64,000 nt of DNA from Eucalyptus grandis (lineage: Eukaryota > Streptophyta > Magnoliopsida > Myrtales > Myrtaceae). Under the pieces are notes generated by a model. That model was not told the DNA's origin and searched no databases. It worked only from the letters and a program-made list of their open reading frames with translations. Numbering within the stretch: the first letter of the stretch is position 1; every line of letters begins with the position of its first letter. The DNA lies in assembly GCF_016545825.1 (NCBI RefSeq), contig NC_052618.1, positions 2,234,461 to 2,298,460 of the forward strand, written 5' to 3'. Both the position numbers and the translations under genes were made by a program. Shown here piece by piece: positions 21,193 through 33,415 of the stretch.

Positions 21193-21206
21193 TTCAAAGA
21201 GGGGCA
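21193..21206 (+). promoter_or_regulatory. Polypurine tract of element B
   Basis: TTCAAAGAGGGGCA lies directly before the 3' LTR, identical to the tract of element A on the opposite strand. It confirms that B reads left to right. The LTR start next to it has lost the usual TG (ATTTGACA where A has TGTTGACA). Confidence 0.8.
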
Positions 21207-21707
21207 TTTGACATATCAATTTTAATTAGGTTAATTTTATTAATTAAGTTTTTAATTTATTTTTTCTTTTCAGATAAGTAGATAATAAAAAGAAAAAAAC
21301 AAACAAAATAAATAAATAAATAACAAAAAAGGCAAAATCGGTAGCCCATTGGGGTAGGGCCTTCGCACCTAGCCCCTTCCTTTTCTCTCCCCCTTGCATA
21401 GGCCCTTATGGCCCAACCTACTTCTCCCCTGGCTCGGCCCCCTCTTTCTCCTCTGTCTTCTTCCTCCCATCTTCTTCTTCCTTCCTCCTTCTTCCGCCTC
21501 TGCAGGTCACGCGCGGCAACGAAGACGCGCTCGAGCACAACCTACAACAGAGAGAGGAGCGTAGGCCGGTGGCTGAGAGGACGCAACATTGAAGGCGAGC
21601 ATGCCTCTGTGGAAGGGGGAAGATTTGATGCTGGTTCAGCCGCACCCAGGGCCAGTCGGCGTGCGAGAGCCGACGGCCGAACCTCCGTCGACCGGCCTCC
21701 TCCTTGC

Positions 21708-21717
21708 CTATAAATAG
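21708..21717 (+). promoter_or_regulatory. TATA box in the 3' LTR of element B
   Basis: CTATAAATAG on the sense strand, 50 bases before the first leader hairpin. The surrounding CGACGGCCGAACC and GGAGCACCTC correspond to the same site in element A. Confidence 0.6.
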
Positions 21718-21904
21718 AGGAGCACCTCTGTCGACGATCGGCATCACAAGCTTGGAGATCTTCCCACTGAGAGACTTCGGGGGAGGAATCGACGAGTGAG
21801 CGAGAGGGAACTCGAGTTGTGAGCTCAGCCCACCCTCCACCGAGAGACTTCGGGGAAGGCCGGCGGTGAGCAACTTCGAGAGGGTCAGATCCGGCCGGTG
21901 GAGG

Positions 21905-24900
21905 TGTGACAGCCTGAATTTTCAGATTTGTTTTCGATTAAATAAATCGGGCTTTTTGTTGACGCGTCTATAGTGTTATTCTCTGAGTTGGCCACTCATG
22001 AGATAACTGGTCTATCTGGGAAAACAATTAAGAAATCTAAATGCAATGCACTTGAGAATTCGACCAGGAATCGACTACTCGACCATGTCCATCTACCGAG
22101 ATCATTACTAAGCCTTTGTCAAAATCGATTAGAGATTGGAAATAGGTCAATTCGATTGAGATATGTGATCAGAGCGTGGGTGATTCCACCAGATTGCAAA
22201 ATACTCGTCGATCGGCACTCGACCGATTTTTCTATCGTTTTGGTACCCGGTGTCTGTATTTGATTCATCGAGATTTTCACGACAATTGATAGTCGCTAAT
22301 GTGTCAAAGAGGTACTTTGTGACTCGAGATAAATCGATCACGGGTCAAATGCACCAAAATTCTTAAGAGTGACCCGGTAGACTAGGTCACGCTAAAAGCG
22401 CGCCGTTGAAATTAATCGTGAATTTGAACCCGATTTCAGAAATTGAAAGTTACGTGGTGTCACGACTATTTTAGGAACGTCGACTCATTCTCCGAAGATT
22501 TTTCGGAGATTCCGAGATTTTTACGGAAATCTGTTTGGACACCGAAAATTAACGGAAATTCAAATGGCTAAATTAATAGAAATTGGAACTTAAAGTAGAA
22601 ATTATATGGTATTGTGGACTCACAGAATATTATATGGGTTTTGTTTCTTCATCAACATTGGACATCAAATTTGAGGAATTTGTCGAAGAGATTGAAGCTA
22701 TGTGAGTAAAATTCGGAGTTAAGGAGGAGGGCTGGATTTTAGCCTCAAAATTGGGTTTAATTGGTGGATTTTAGACTAGAAAGTATTGAGGAAATATAAG
22801 ATCAGGTTTGAGGCAAAAGGGGGGACCAAGCATTAATTGTTGGAGATATTTTGCTCGGATTTTTGCTCATCTTCCTTCGCACGTCATCTTCACCGGTTCT
22901 TTCCCCTTTGCTGTCTTCTTTTCAAATGGATTGAAGCCGACTCCCCTTCCTAAAGACCGAACCGCCTCTGCCTTCTTTCATCTTGGTCTTCTTCGTTGCA
23001 CCTTCGCCGAATTAACACCAATTCTCAGCCACCAATCCACTTACGAGCTGCCTCTGCTGTTCTTCCATTCGTTCATTCGAAGATTTAAGCTGCTGCATCT
23101 CCACCAACGTCCACGAAGCAGCTCCCTTCGTCCGCATCTTCACCAGCCCACGCGTCTTCAGTTTCTTCGGTCAAAACCCCAGCGAAGGACCATCGCCGTT
23201 GACTCCAAAGCCACCGAAGACCAGAAAATTCCAGGCCCATAGCTTAAGCCACGATCGTTCCTCTCCGCCTCGTGTCTTCATCTCCTCCAAGCGAAGCAGC
23301 ACCGTCCTTGAAGCCCGGTTTGTGTGAGTCCAGCGAAGCCGCGTGTCTGCGGCATCTTCTCCGAGGACCAAGCAGCTCATCTTCTTGCAATTGTGGCCAC
23401 CGAAATAGCTCCTCTCCTACGTTCGTTCCAGCATAGCCGCGTCCGAAGTTCCTCGCCAAAGAAGACTGAACAATCTTCCACTGAACCGAAGCCTCACGAA
23501 GCAGCTGCTCCTTCGCCGTTGATCTTCACCGAGTCAAGCCCAACATCACCGTAGCTCAGCCCACATCAACGGCCCAGCAAGTTGCCATTCTTCTGCAGCC
23601 CATCTTCACGCAAGTCAGGCCCACAAGAATCAGCCCAGCAGGTTTTTGTTTTCAGCAGCCCAAGCCCGCAAGAATCAACCCAGCAGGTTTTTGTTTTTAG
23701 CAACCCGAGCCCGCGACCAGCAGCCCAAGTTGAAAACAAATCTCAGATTTGGGCTGAGATTTGTTGGGCCAAGTATAGGCCCGGTCCAAGTCCGCCGACG
23801 CCGCCGAAAATTAAGATTTCGGCCGCCGTCGCGTCGTCATCGCGGTGAACCGGTTTTCGCAATACACCGGTGAGTTTATACTCTAAACTCTGCTTAGTAG
23901 GCTAATGACGTTTAAGGGGTGTTAGATTTATTTTATTAGGAATTAGGTGGTTAGTTAGATTAAATTAGAAATTGAATTATTTAATAGAGCATGTTAGGTG
24001 GTTAGCATGATTTAGCTAAAGCCTAAATAAATTGGACTATTTATCTAGAAGGGTTCGGGAATTTTCTGAGTCCGTATTGGTATTTCATTTAATGATTCTG
24101 GCCTAGTTTAGTATTTTTAGAATTTAAATTGATTTATTTATTAATTTCAGCAATTATTTAATTATTAATTATTTTTCCGGAAATTAGGCCGGGATAGCCG
24201 GTGACCAGAATTTCGTGCTGATTGCAATGGTGTGGTTAATTTTTGCAATTGAGTATTAAATTATGCAAATTGAGTGCTAATTGGATTTTTGGTATTTAAT
24301 TCCAAAAATTATGAATTTCCAATATTTATTCAGAAAATCCCAGTGTCGGGTTTTGACTCCGAAAATGGTTTTTAGTACTATATGAAATAGTGAGATTTCA
24401 AAAAGAAGGAATATCAATTTTTCTGGATCAAGTTGACCGTGTACCCACACACGAGTAATTTCATGTGAATTTCTAATACAAAGAAAAAGACCAGGCTCGC
24501 CATTTTAATTGAAGCATTTTAGTGCAATGCACGGTGTCTGGGCCATATTTGAGTGATCATGTGATGGTTATGAGAAATCGTCCCGGGCTGTTGAGCTGGA
24601 CGTTATCCCTATTTGGGATACCCCCTGGACAACGAGAAGCCGGTCGTAGTTGATTCTGGACCCTATGCTCCTTCGGGAAAGCCGTCTGATAAAGAGACGT
24701 GCCGTGCTCAATGGGGTGAGACGAAGCTTGGCAATGCCAGAAGACCGCCGAATTGAGAGTAGGCCGTGCTATATGCCGAGATCAAAACTAGGAATGCATG
24801 ATTAATTGAGTGTGGCATTTCAGTTATTTGGAGCTTATTGTTGCTCATGCTTTTATGTTGCCTGTGATATAAATTATACTGACCTGCAGGGTGGATCTGA

Positions 24901-25348
24901 GACAAGGTAAGTCTCATTGATTGTGTGATTGCATGCTTAGGACGCTTCTCGACGTATTTCCCTCCTAATTGGGGCTTAAAGTTTAGACTCGAGATGATAT
25001 CTCACCCTATTATGGGACACCATTTTCAGGGTCGTCGAGTGGAGGACCTGGAGCCGAGAGGAGGTGATCAGAAGCGTAGGTCAGTTAGCACCGCTTCTTT
25101 TTGGAAGGCCAATCTTTTGTAGTCTTTTGGTCATAGACTCTTGTACATGACTCAGTGTGATTATAAAGGCATGTTTGTTTATGAATTCGAATCCTGCTTT
25201 TCTATCCCGAGATGATTACTGTCAGGGGATTTCTTTTCGCTTCTGCATGTGCAATAAAATGGAAAGGGTCGGCGACTCATCCTGGGAAGTCGCAAATTTT
25301 TATCGACCAGAGAGGGATGGGCACGCGCTCGGGGTTCGGGGCGTGACA
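21905..25348 (+). repeat. 5' LTR of element C
   Basis: A 3444-bp LTR from TGTGACAGCC to GGGGCGTGACA. By hand count about 13-16 differences to the 3' LTR occur in the first 355 bases; later stretches are more alike. The centre (about 22850-23850) is CT- and CCG-rich. At 23630-23735 short units with CAGCAGGTTTTTGTTTTCAG repeat. Confidence 0.9.
23630..23735 (+). repeat. Minisatellite in element C 5' LTR
   Basis: Units of about 50 bp contain CAGCAGGTTTTTGTTTT followed by CAGCAGCCCAAGCCCGCAAG-like sequence. The 3' LTR has a rearranged version at 31255-31375 with an extra short unit, so array length differs between the two LTRs of one element. Confidence 0.7.
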
Positions 25349-25359
25349 TCCCCTTTTTA

Positions 25360-25372
25360 TGGTATCAGAGCC
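25360..25372 (+). promoter_or_regulatory. Primer-binding site of element C (tRNA-iMet)
   Basis: TGGTATCAGAGCC, complementary to the 3' end of initiator tRNA-Met, lies 11 bases after the 5' LTR. This spacing is somewhat long for the site but ordinary for Tekay-like elements. Confidence 0.9.
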
Positions 25373-25544
25373 AGGTTTGTGTCTGGAGTGATAAGGTACG
25401 ATGGGTTCTTGGGATAGTTAGTAGGAATGACCTTTATTTTATGTTGATGCATGTGAGTGATAGTTGTTTGATAGCTTGTTTGTGGGGTCACTCAAATTCT
25501 AATTTGGTATTAGAATTGGTAAGCAGGTTTCTGTAAGAATCTGC

Positions 25545-26413
25545 GTGATGAGTGACCAGGAGTGGAGAACTCCTTGGAGGAGGTCAATAGGACCTGTATC
25601 TCGGAGTAGAACACCGACAAGGATCGGTACCCGAGGTAGAGCGCTGGTTCAGGCCAGTGCGAGTGCAAGAGTACCGTCGTTGACCGGTACTGAGAGTGTA
25701 GCGGCATTGAGCGATCCTAGGCTTGATGGGATCGTTCAAGCGCTAGAGACTTTGGGAAGCATTTTGGGTCAGCAAGCACGAAATCAAGCCGCCATGCTGG
25801 GTCACGCTGCCTCCGCTTTGCCGCCGTGCCGTAGCATTGCATCTTTGTACCAGCTAAGGTCCAGCAGGGAGACATGTTAAGGGAACAAGCTGTTGCATCT
25901 GGGTCAAGATTCCGTTCCAACAGAGGTGACAACCAATTCAGGAAGAGACCAACGACAGAAGGAAAGCACTTCCATCGTCCCACTCGAAGGAGTATAATGG
26001 GAAAGCCAGCATCGAGCCAGTTTAGAGTGTGTCGTTTTTGCGGAAGGCGACATGGATCAGCCCCATGCCTCTTAAGGATGGGTGCTTGTTTTGAATGTGG
26101 CCAGCTAGGTCACTTGGTCAGGAATTGTCCCAGAAGGCAAATAGGACCGCAGTTATCGCCGCCGCCACCGATGGACCAGAACCGAGGAATTGCACCACCA
26201 AATGCATCGCAGGGTATTTGGAATAAGCCTCCGATGCAAGAATTGATGCAGGTTGTCGCCCGACGAGAGGCAAGGGACCCACCAGACGTGTGCCGAATTT
26301 GTAGAAAAAGGCATGGGTCTGCCCCGTGCTTTAAAATGACGGGAGCTTATTTTAAGTGTGGCCAACACAGCCACCAGTATAAGGATTGCCCACGTAGGTC
26401 CAGGAGACCATAA
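25545..26413 (+). pseudogene. Gag of element C, shortened and frameshifted
   Basis: Two overlapping frames (25545-25880 and 25874-26413) hold the ends of a plant Gypsy Gag, the particle-forming and RNA-binding protein. The first begins MSDQEWRTPWRRSIG and is followed by an Arg/Ser/Thr-rich stretch. The capsid core expected between the parts is missing or almost so: the two pieces give only about 290 residues. The second has a leading Cys/His segment (CRFCGRRHGSAPC) and an intact knuckle, CFECGQLGHLVRNC (C-X2-C-X4-H-X4-C). A repeat of the pair follows: CRICRKRHGSAPC and then YFKCGQHSHQYKDC, where the first knuckle Cys is replaced by Tyr. The doubled module is unusual. The copy is clearly non-functional. 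Confidence 0.8.
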
Positions 26414-26739
26414 GTGACGTTACTGCAGGTAGGACGCCACTAGGATGGCTAAAGGAACAGGAATGGACTAACCATGCATGGATCAGAGGAAGAATGTTTT
26501 TGGGATGATGTTGTCATAGTAGCGTAGCGGAGATGGTTAAGTTTGTAGAACTATAGTTGTTGTCATAAAGTTGTAGAAAGAAGAACCTTGGCTAGAATTA
26601 TACTTGACTAGTTTGCCTATGTATAACTTGGACGTCATATATATATAATGTTGGGCTCAAGAGACTTTTGTTGTAATGAATTGTGGTAGTAATATAATGC
26701 AGTTTGATCAGTTAGCATATGAAAGTTTTGAATTACTAA

Positions 26740-28191
26740 GAGTCGGAAATGACCTTCAATCCCTGTTATTTTGTCACGGAAGCCGACCGAGTTCTGGATA
26801 TAGGTTGCAAAATTTACTTGGCAACTGTAATGGATGCGTTAGTTGAGAGACCAAGTAGGGAGATCATAGCCGTGGTATGAGAGCTTTCTGAGATGTTTCC
26901 ATAGTAACTTGTCGGATCTCTTTTGCCGAGATAGTGAAATGGAATTCATGATTGAGTTAACCCCCGGGACAGAGCCAACCTCTAAGGCTCCTTACCGGAT
27001 GGCTTTGTTAGGGTTGAAATAACCGAAGGTGCAAATGCAAGAATTATTGAATAAGGGGTTCATACGTCTTAGTGCATCACCTTGGAGAGCACCAATTCTA
27101 TTTGTAAAGAAGAATACCTGGATCAGTTTGTGATCGTGTTCATCGATGATATCTCGATATACTCAAGGAGTCCAGAGGAGCATGAATGACATTTGAGATG
27201 GGTACTACAGACTCTAAGGACTCATGAGCTGTATGCTAATTTTAGCAAGTGCGAGTTTTGGCTGACTCGTGTTGCTTTCCTAGGTCACGTGATCTTAGGA
27301 GAAGGAATCTCCGTAGACTCGAGCAAGATTGAAGTAGTTATCAATTGGCCGAGACCAACGACAGTGACAGAGATCAGAAGTTTTATGGGTTTAGTAGGAT
27401 ATTTCAGAAGGTTCGTAGAAGGGTTTTCAGTGTTAGCCTCACCATTGACTCGTCTACTGAGGAAAGATGAGAAGTTCATGTGGACAGACAAGTGCAAGCT
27501 TAGTTTTCAAGAGCTTAAGAAGAAGCTGACTACCGCACCTGTGCTGACCATACCGTCTAGTCCTGGAGGGTACGAGATCTACAGTGATGCGTCATTCAGA
27601 GGACTGGGTTGCGTGTTGATGCAACATGGCAGAGTTGTTGCATACGCGTCCCGTCAGTTAAGACCTCACGAGCAGAATTACCCGACGCATGACTTAGAAC
27701 TCGCAACAATTATTTTTGCTCTGAAGATTTGGAGACACTACTTGTGTAGAGAAAGATTCCAGATCTTCACTGACCATCAAAGTCTCAAGTATTTATCTTC
27801 TCAGAAGGAGTTGAATATGAGATAGCGTCGCTAGATGGAACTCTTGAAGGACTATGATTGTGATATTTTGTACCACCCCGGTAAAGCGAACAAGGTCACA
27901 GATGCACTGAGTCGAAAATCCTCAGTTGCTCAAATGGTACAAAAGGAATGGACTTTGATTGAGAAGGCTAGAGATTCAGTTTTCAAATTTAAGGTAGGCC
28001 ACCTTTCAAATCTTATGGCCACCCTCAGAATTGAGCCGGAAGTGCAGATTAGAATCAAGACGCTTCAGTCGACAGATCCAGATATTCAGAAGATCCTGCA
28101 AGAGGATACTGATAAAAGAAAAGCCGATTTTCAGATTTCCGAGTATGGAACCCTGAGGTTTCGAGGACATTGGTTGTACCTGACGAGGTAG
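26740..28191 (+). pseudogene. Protease-end, RT and RNase H of element C, with internal RT deletion
   Basis: From about 26740 a decayed frame shows the end of the protease linker and the RT start (LTPGTEPTSKAPYRMA near 26955, then [15 protein letters not shown]). At about 27115 the sequence jumps to [13 protein letters not shown], the palm block, so roughly 90-100 codons of RT fingers and palm are missing. A 210-codon frame (27193-27825) carries RT thumb ([17 protein letters not shown]) and RNase H ([15 protein letters not shown], then TDHQSLKYL). A TAG at 27823 and a second frame (27835-28191) follow, with ALSRKSS marking the end of RNase H. Order RT then RNase H then integrase is Ty3/Gypsy type. 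Polymerase activity is excluded by the deletion. Confidence 0.85.
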
Positions 28192-29411
28192 AGCTTAGAG
28201 AGGAGATCTTGTCAGAAGCACATCGTAGCAGTTACAGTATTCATCCTTGCAATACAAAGATGTATCAGAATCCGCGTCAACACTATTGGTGGTCAGGCAT
28301 GAAGATGATGTCACCAAGCATGTCACCAAGTGTTTGACATGTTAACAAGTAAAGGCACAACATTGTAAGTCGGGAGGATTTTTGCAACCTCTTGCGATCC
28401 CATAATGGAAATGGGAACACATCACAATGGATTTTGTGACGAGCTTACCGAGGAGTCAGAGAGGAAATGATTCTATTTGGGTTGTGGTCGACAGACTGAC
28501 AAAGTCGGCTCACTTCATTGCAATACGAAAGGACCTGAGTTTGGATAGACACACATACTTGTATGTGCGTCAAGTAGTTCGTATGCATGGAGTGCCGGTT
28601 ACGATAACTTCATATAGAGACCCGAGGTTTACTGCTGCTTTTTGGAAGAGCTTGCATAGTGCTTTAGGTACAAAGTTCCAGTACAGTACGACATATCATC
28701 CTCAGACGAATGGTCAATCTGAAAGGACAATTCAGACTCTCGAGAACATGCTGAGAGCTTGCGTAATAGACTTCAAAGGAAGTTGGGAAGATCAGCTTCA
28801 CCTGGTAGAGTTTGCCTACAATAACAATTATCAGCAGAGCATCCAGATGGCTCCATTCGAAGCGTTGTATGGCCGAGCTTGCAGAACACTAGTGTGTTGA
28901 GATGAAGTTGGGAAAAGGAAGATAACAGGCCCAGAGTTGATTTAGCAGTTAGTAGATGCCGTGGCGTGTCGGAGGCGAGATTAAAGACAGCGCGAGTAGA
29001 TAGAAAAGTTATGCAGATAAGCGTTGAAAGTCTTTGGAGTTCCAAGTTGGTGATCACGTTTTTCTGAAAGTGTCACCAATGAGAGGAACTTTGCGCTTTG
29101 GTAAGAAAGGCAAACTGAGTCCGAGGTACGTAGGTTCGTTTGAGATTCTTGAAAGAATCGAGAACTTAGCGTATCGTCTTGCATTGTCGCCAAGATTGGC
29201 GCAAGTGCATGACGTTTTTCACGTGTCGATGTTCAGGAAGTACGAGCCTGACTCGACCCACGTGCTCAATTTCGAGGAATTGGACGTGGATGACCGTGTA
29301 TCATACGTCGAAAGCCGGTTCGGATTGTCGATCGTAAAGAGCACGTTCTATGAACCAAGACCATCCCGCTGGTCAAAGTGGTCTGGTAACACCACGGCAC
29401 AGAATGAGTAA
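28192..29411 (+). pseudogene. Integrase of element C with chromodomain remnant
   Basis: The zinc-binding start (about 28210-28370) is present but frameshifted. The catalytic core (28427-28900) begins MDFVTSLPRSQRGNDS. The first catalytic Asp is in VVDRLTKSAHF. The second would lie in a SDRDPRFT-type block, but this copy reads SYRDPRFT, so that Asp is now Tyr. The Glu in NGQSERTIQ is kept. The C-terminal part (29034-29411) has FLKVSPMRG and a HVFHVSMFRKY block, then a +1 shift into a chromodomain-like stretch with KTIPLVKVVW and several stops. A chromodomain tail indicates the chromovirus branch, which targets chromatin marks. Integrase cannot be active here. Confidence 0.85.
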
Positions 29412-29504
29412 CTTGGGAAACCAAAGAAACGATGAGACGACTATACCCCCACCTTTTTGCTTAAAGATTGTAATAGGTTTAAATTTCAAGGACGAAATTT
29501 TTAT

Positions 29505-29518
29505 AAGAGGGGAAGAGT
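29505..29518 (+). promoter_or_regulatory. Polypurine tract of element C
   Basis: AAGAGGGGAAGAGT directly precedes the TGTGACAGCC start of the 3' LTR. The CAAGGACGAAATTTTT block just upstream (29488-29503) is a common companion in plant Gypsy elements. Confidence 0.85.
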
Positions 29519-32500
29519 TGTGACAGCCTGAATTTTCAGATTTGTTTTCGATTAAATAAATCGGGCTTTTCGTCGACGCGTCTATAGTGCTATTCTCTGA
29601 GTTGGCCACTCATGAGATAACTGGTCTATCTGGGAAAACAATTAAGGAATCTAAATGCAATGGACTTGAGAATTCGACCAGGAATCGACTACTCGACCGT
29701 GTCCATCTACCGAGATCATTACGGCACTGTCGAAATCGATTAGAGATTGGAAATAGGTCAATTCGATTGAGATATGTGATCAGAGTGTGGGTGATTCCAC
29801 CAGATTGCAAAATACTAGTCGATCGACACTAGACCGATTTTTCTATCGTTTTGGTACCCGGTGCCCGTATTTGATTCATCGAGATTTTCACGACAATTGA
29901 TAGTCGCTAATGTGTCGAAGAGGTACTTTGTGACTCGAGATAAATCGATCACGGGTCAAATGCACCAAAAATTCCTAAGAGTGACCCGGTAGACTAGGTC
30001 ACGCTAAAAGCGCGCCAGATTGAAATTAATCGTGAATTTGAACCCGATTTCAGAAATTGAAAGTTCTATGGGGTCACGACTTATTTTAGGAACATCGACT
30101 CATTCTCCGAAGATTTTTCAGAGATTCCGAGATTTTTACGGAAATCCGTTTCGACGCCGCAGAAAATTAACGGAAATTCAAATGGGCTAAATTAATAGAA
30201 ATTGGAACTTCCAAGCCGAGCTATATGGTATTGTGGACTTATAGAATATTATATGTGTTTTTTTCTTCATCAACATTGGACATCAAATTTGAGGAATTTG
30301 TCAAGAGATTGAAGCTATGTGAGTAAAATTCGGAGTTAAGGAGGAGGGCTGGATTTTAGCCTCAAAATTGGGTTTAATTGGTGGATTTTAGACTAGAAAG
30401 TATTTAGGAAATATAAGATAAGGTTTGAGGCAAAAGGGGGGCGGGGGACCAAGCATTAATTGTTGGAGATATTTTGCTTGGATTTTTGCTCATCTTCCTT
30501 CGCACGTCATCTTCACCGGTTCTTTCCCCTTTGCTGTCTTCTTTTCAAATGGATTGAAGCCGACTCCCTTCCTAAAGACCGAACCGCCTCTGCCTTCTTT
30601 CATCTTGGTCTTCTTCGTTGCACCTTCGCCGAATTAACACCAATTCTCAGACACCAATCCACTTACGAGCTGCCTCTGCTGTTCTTCCATTCGTTCATTC
30701 GAAGATTTAAGCTGCTGCATCTCCACCAACATCCACGAAGCAGCTCCCTTCGTCCGCATCTTCACCAGCCCACACGTCTTCAGTTTCTTCGGTCAAAACC
30801 CCCAGCGAAGGACCATCGCCGTTGACTCCAAAGCCACCGAAGACCAGCAAATTCCAGGCCCATAGCTTAAGCCACGATCGTTCCTCTCCGCCTCGTGTCT
30901 TCATCTCCTCCAAGCGAAGCAGCACCGTCCTTGAAGCCCGGTTTGTGTGAGTCCAGCGAAGCCGCGTGTCTGCGGCATCTTCTCCGAGGACCAAGCAGCT
31001 CATCTTCTTGAAATTGTGGCCATTGAAATAGCTCCTCTCCTTCGTTCGTTCCAGCATAGCCGCGTCCGAAGTTCCTCGCCAAAGAAGACTGAACAATCTT
31101 CCACTGCACCGAAGCCTCACGAAGCAGCTGCTCCTTCGCCGTTGATCTTCACCGAGTCAGGCCCAACATCACCGTAGCTCAGCCCACATCAACGGCCCAG
31201 CAAGTTGCCATTCTTCTGCAGCCCATCTTCACGCAAGTCAGGCCCACAAGAATCAGCCCAGCAGGTTTTTGTTTTCAGCAACCCAAACCCGGTTTTTTGT
31301 TTTCAGCAACCCAAACCCGCAAAAATCAGCCCAGCAGGTTTTTGTTTTCGACCAGCAGCCCAGCAGCCCAAGTTGAAAACAAATCTCAGATTTGGGCTGA
31401 GATTTGTTGGGCCAAGTTTAGGCCCGGTCCAAGTCCGCCGACGCCGCCGAAAATTAAGATTTCGGCCGCCGTCGCGTCGTCATCACGGTGAACCGGTTTT
31501 CGCGATACACTGGTGAGTTTATACTCTAAACTCTGCTTAGTAGGCTAATGACGTTTAAGGGGTGTTAGATTTATTTTATTAGGAATTAGGTGGTTAGTTA
31601 GATTAAATTAGAAATTGAATTATTTAATTGAGCATGTTAGGTGGTTAGCATGATTTAGCTAAAGCCTAAATAAATTGTACTATTTATCTAGAAGGGTTCG
31701 GGAATTTTCCGAGTCCGTATTGGTATTTCATTTAATGATTCTGGCCTATTTTAGTATTTTTAGAATTTAAATTGATTTATTTAATTAATTTCAGCAATTA
31801 TTTAATTATTAATTATTTTTCCGGAAATTAGGCCGGGATAGACGGTGACCGGAATTTCGTGCTGATTGCAATGGTGTGGTTAATTTCTGCAATTGAGTAT
31901 TAAATTATGCAAATTGAGTGCTAATTGGATTTTTGGTATTTAATTCCAAAAATTATGAATTTCCAATATTTATTCAGAAAATCCCAGGTGTCGGGTTTTG
32001 ACACCGAAAATGGTTTTTAGTACTATATGAAATAGTGGGATTTCAAAAAGAAGGAATATCAATTTTTCTGGATCAAGTTGACCGTGTACCCACACACGAG
32101 TAATTTCATGTGAATTTCTAATACAAAGAAAAATGCCAGGCTCACCATTTTAATTGAAGCATTTTAGTGCAATGCACGGTGTCCTGGGCCATATTTGAGT
32201 GATCGTGTGATGGTTATGAGAAATCGTCCCGGGCTGTTGAGCTGGATGTTATCCCTATTTGGGATACCCACTGACAACGGGAAGCCGGTCGCAGTTGATT
32301 ACGGACCCTATGCTCCTTCAGGAAAGCCGTATGATAAAGAGACGTGCCGTGCTCAATGGGGTGAGACGAATCTTGGCAATGCCAGAAGACCGCCGAACTG
32401 AGAGTAGGCCGTGCTATATGCCGAGATCAAAACTAGGAACGCATGATTAATTGAGTGTGGCGTTTCAGTTATTTGGAGCTTATTGTTGCTCATGCTTTTA

Positions 32501-32996
32501 TGTTGCCTGTGATATAAATTATACTGACCTGCAGGGTGGATCTGAGACAAGGTAAGTCTCATTGATTGTGTGATTGCATGCTTAGGACGCTTCTGGGCGT
32601 ATTTCCCTCCTAATTGGGGCTTAGAGTTTAGACTCGCTGAGATGATATCTCACCCTATTATGGGACACCATTTTCAGGGTCGTCAAGTGGAGGACCTGGA
32701 GCCGAGAGGAGGTGATCAGAAGCGTAGGTCAGTTAGGACCGCTTCTTTTTGGAAGGCCAATCTTTTGTAGTCTTTTGGTCATAGACTCTTGTACATGACT
32801 CAGTGTGATTATAAAGGCATGTTTGTTTATGAATTCAAATCCTGCTTTTCTATCCCGAGATGATTACTGTCAGGGGATTTCTTTTCGCTTCCGCATGTGC
32901 AATAAAATGGAAAGGGTCGGCGACTCATCTTGGGAAGTCGCAAATTTTTATCGACCAGAGAGGGATGGGCACGCGCTCGGGGTTCGGGGCGTGACA
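29519..32996 (+). repeat. 3' LTR of element C
   Basis: A 3478-bp partner of 21905-25348, with the same ends and order of blocks. It differs by scattered substitutions, a small insertion near 30436 (GGGGCGGGG) and a rearranged minisatellite at 31255-31375. It ends at 32996, followed by the target duplication GGAGG. Confidence 0.9.
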
Positions 32997-33242
32997 GGAG
33001 GCTCGGATCTGGCCTGAGTGAGAGAACTGAGGCCGAGGAAGGTTCGGCCGAGATCTACGGCGCCTCAGATCTGGAGTTTTCTTGCTGCTGTTGTTGCCGT
33101 AGGACGCTGTACCGCCGCCGTTCGCCCTGACCAAATCCCGACGCCGTTGCTTCGAAGGTTTGCTGTCGTGCCCCCCTGTGAGACCGTCGTCAATCGATCC
33201 CTGCCATCACCGTTCATCGTCCCTGTTTGAGGAAAGGTAAAA

Positions 33243-33415
33243 GGGCCGTCGCCATCGCCTTCGCCGAATTCGCCGTATTCCGCCGTCGCCTTTGCCGTCG
33301 CCTTCGCCGTCACCTTCGCCGTTCATCGCATTCGTCGTATTCTGCTGTCGTCGTTGTCTTTGCAGTCGCCGTCACCGCCGCCGCCGTCGCCGCTGTCGCC
33401 GCCGCAATGCCTCGG
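33243..33415 (+). repeat. GCC-GTC-TTC simple repeat in element B LTR
   Basis: Degenerate runs of CGCCGTCGCCTTCGCCG-like triplets, ending in GCCGCCGCCGTCGCCGC. They form frames open on both strands with Arg/Ala/Val-rich products; these are judged not to be genes. It lies in the GC-rich leader zone of the LTR. Confidence 0.7.

Larger units (their letters stand above)
16100..21205 (+). mobile_element. Element B, right interior (non-coding, tandem-repeat rich)
   Basis: The continuation of element B after the insertion of A. It matches, inverted, A from about 8397 down to 4207, so B runs on the plus strand. The first 1.75 kb (16105-17850) is simple non-coding sequence sharing landmarks with A: the AACCCTTTTGATGTTCAAA block near 16206 pairs with A 8276-8294. 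Four tandem-repeat fields follow, then the purine tract. No pol gene is present in the visible part of B. Confidence 0.85.
21905..32996 (+). mobile_element. Element C: complete, decayed chromovirus-type Ty3/Gypsy retrotransposon
   Basis: An 11.1-kb element inserted in the 3' LTR of B, bounded by perfect GGAGG duplications (21900-21904 and 32997-33001). LTRs start TGTGACAGCC and end CGTGACA. Inside, in order, are a tRNA-iMet primer site, Gag with CCHC knuckles, a weak protease/RT start, RT, RNase H, integrase with a chromodomain remnant, and a purine tract preceded by a CAAGGACGAAAT block usual in plant Gypsy elements. The pol order RT-RNaseH-IN shows Ty3/Gypsy, and the chromodomain suggests the Tekay/Del group. 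Coding parts carry deletions, stops and frameshifts, so the copy cannot be autonomous. Confidence 0.9.

Noticed and set aside
22808..23873. Frames inside the C LTRs (with copies at 30425-31516)
   Set aside because: Present in both LTRs but with frame changes; they lie upstream of or in the RNA leader, and the products are Pro/Ser-rich with no family features.
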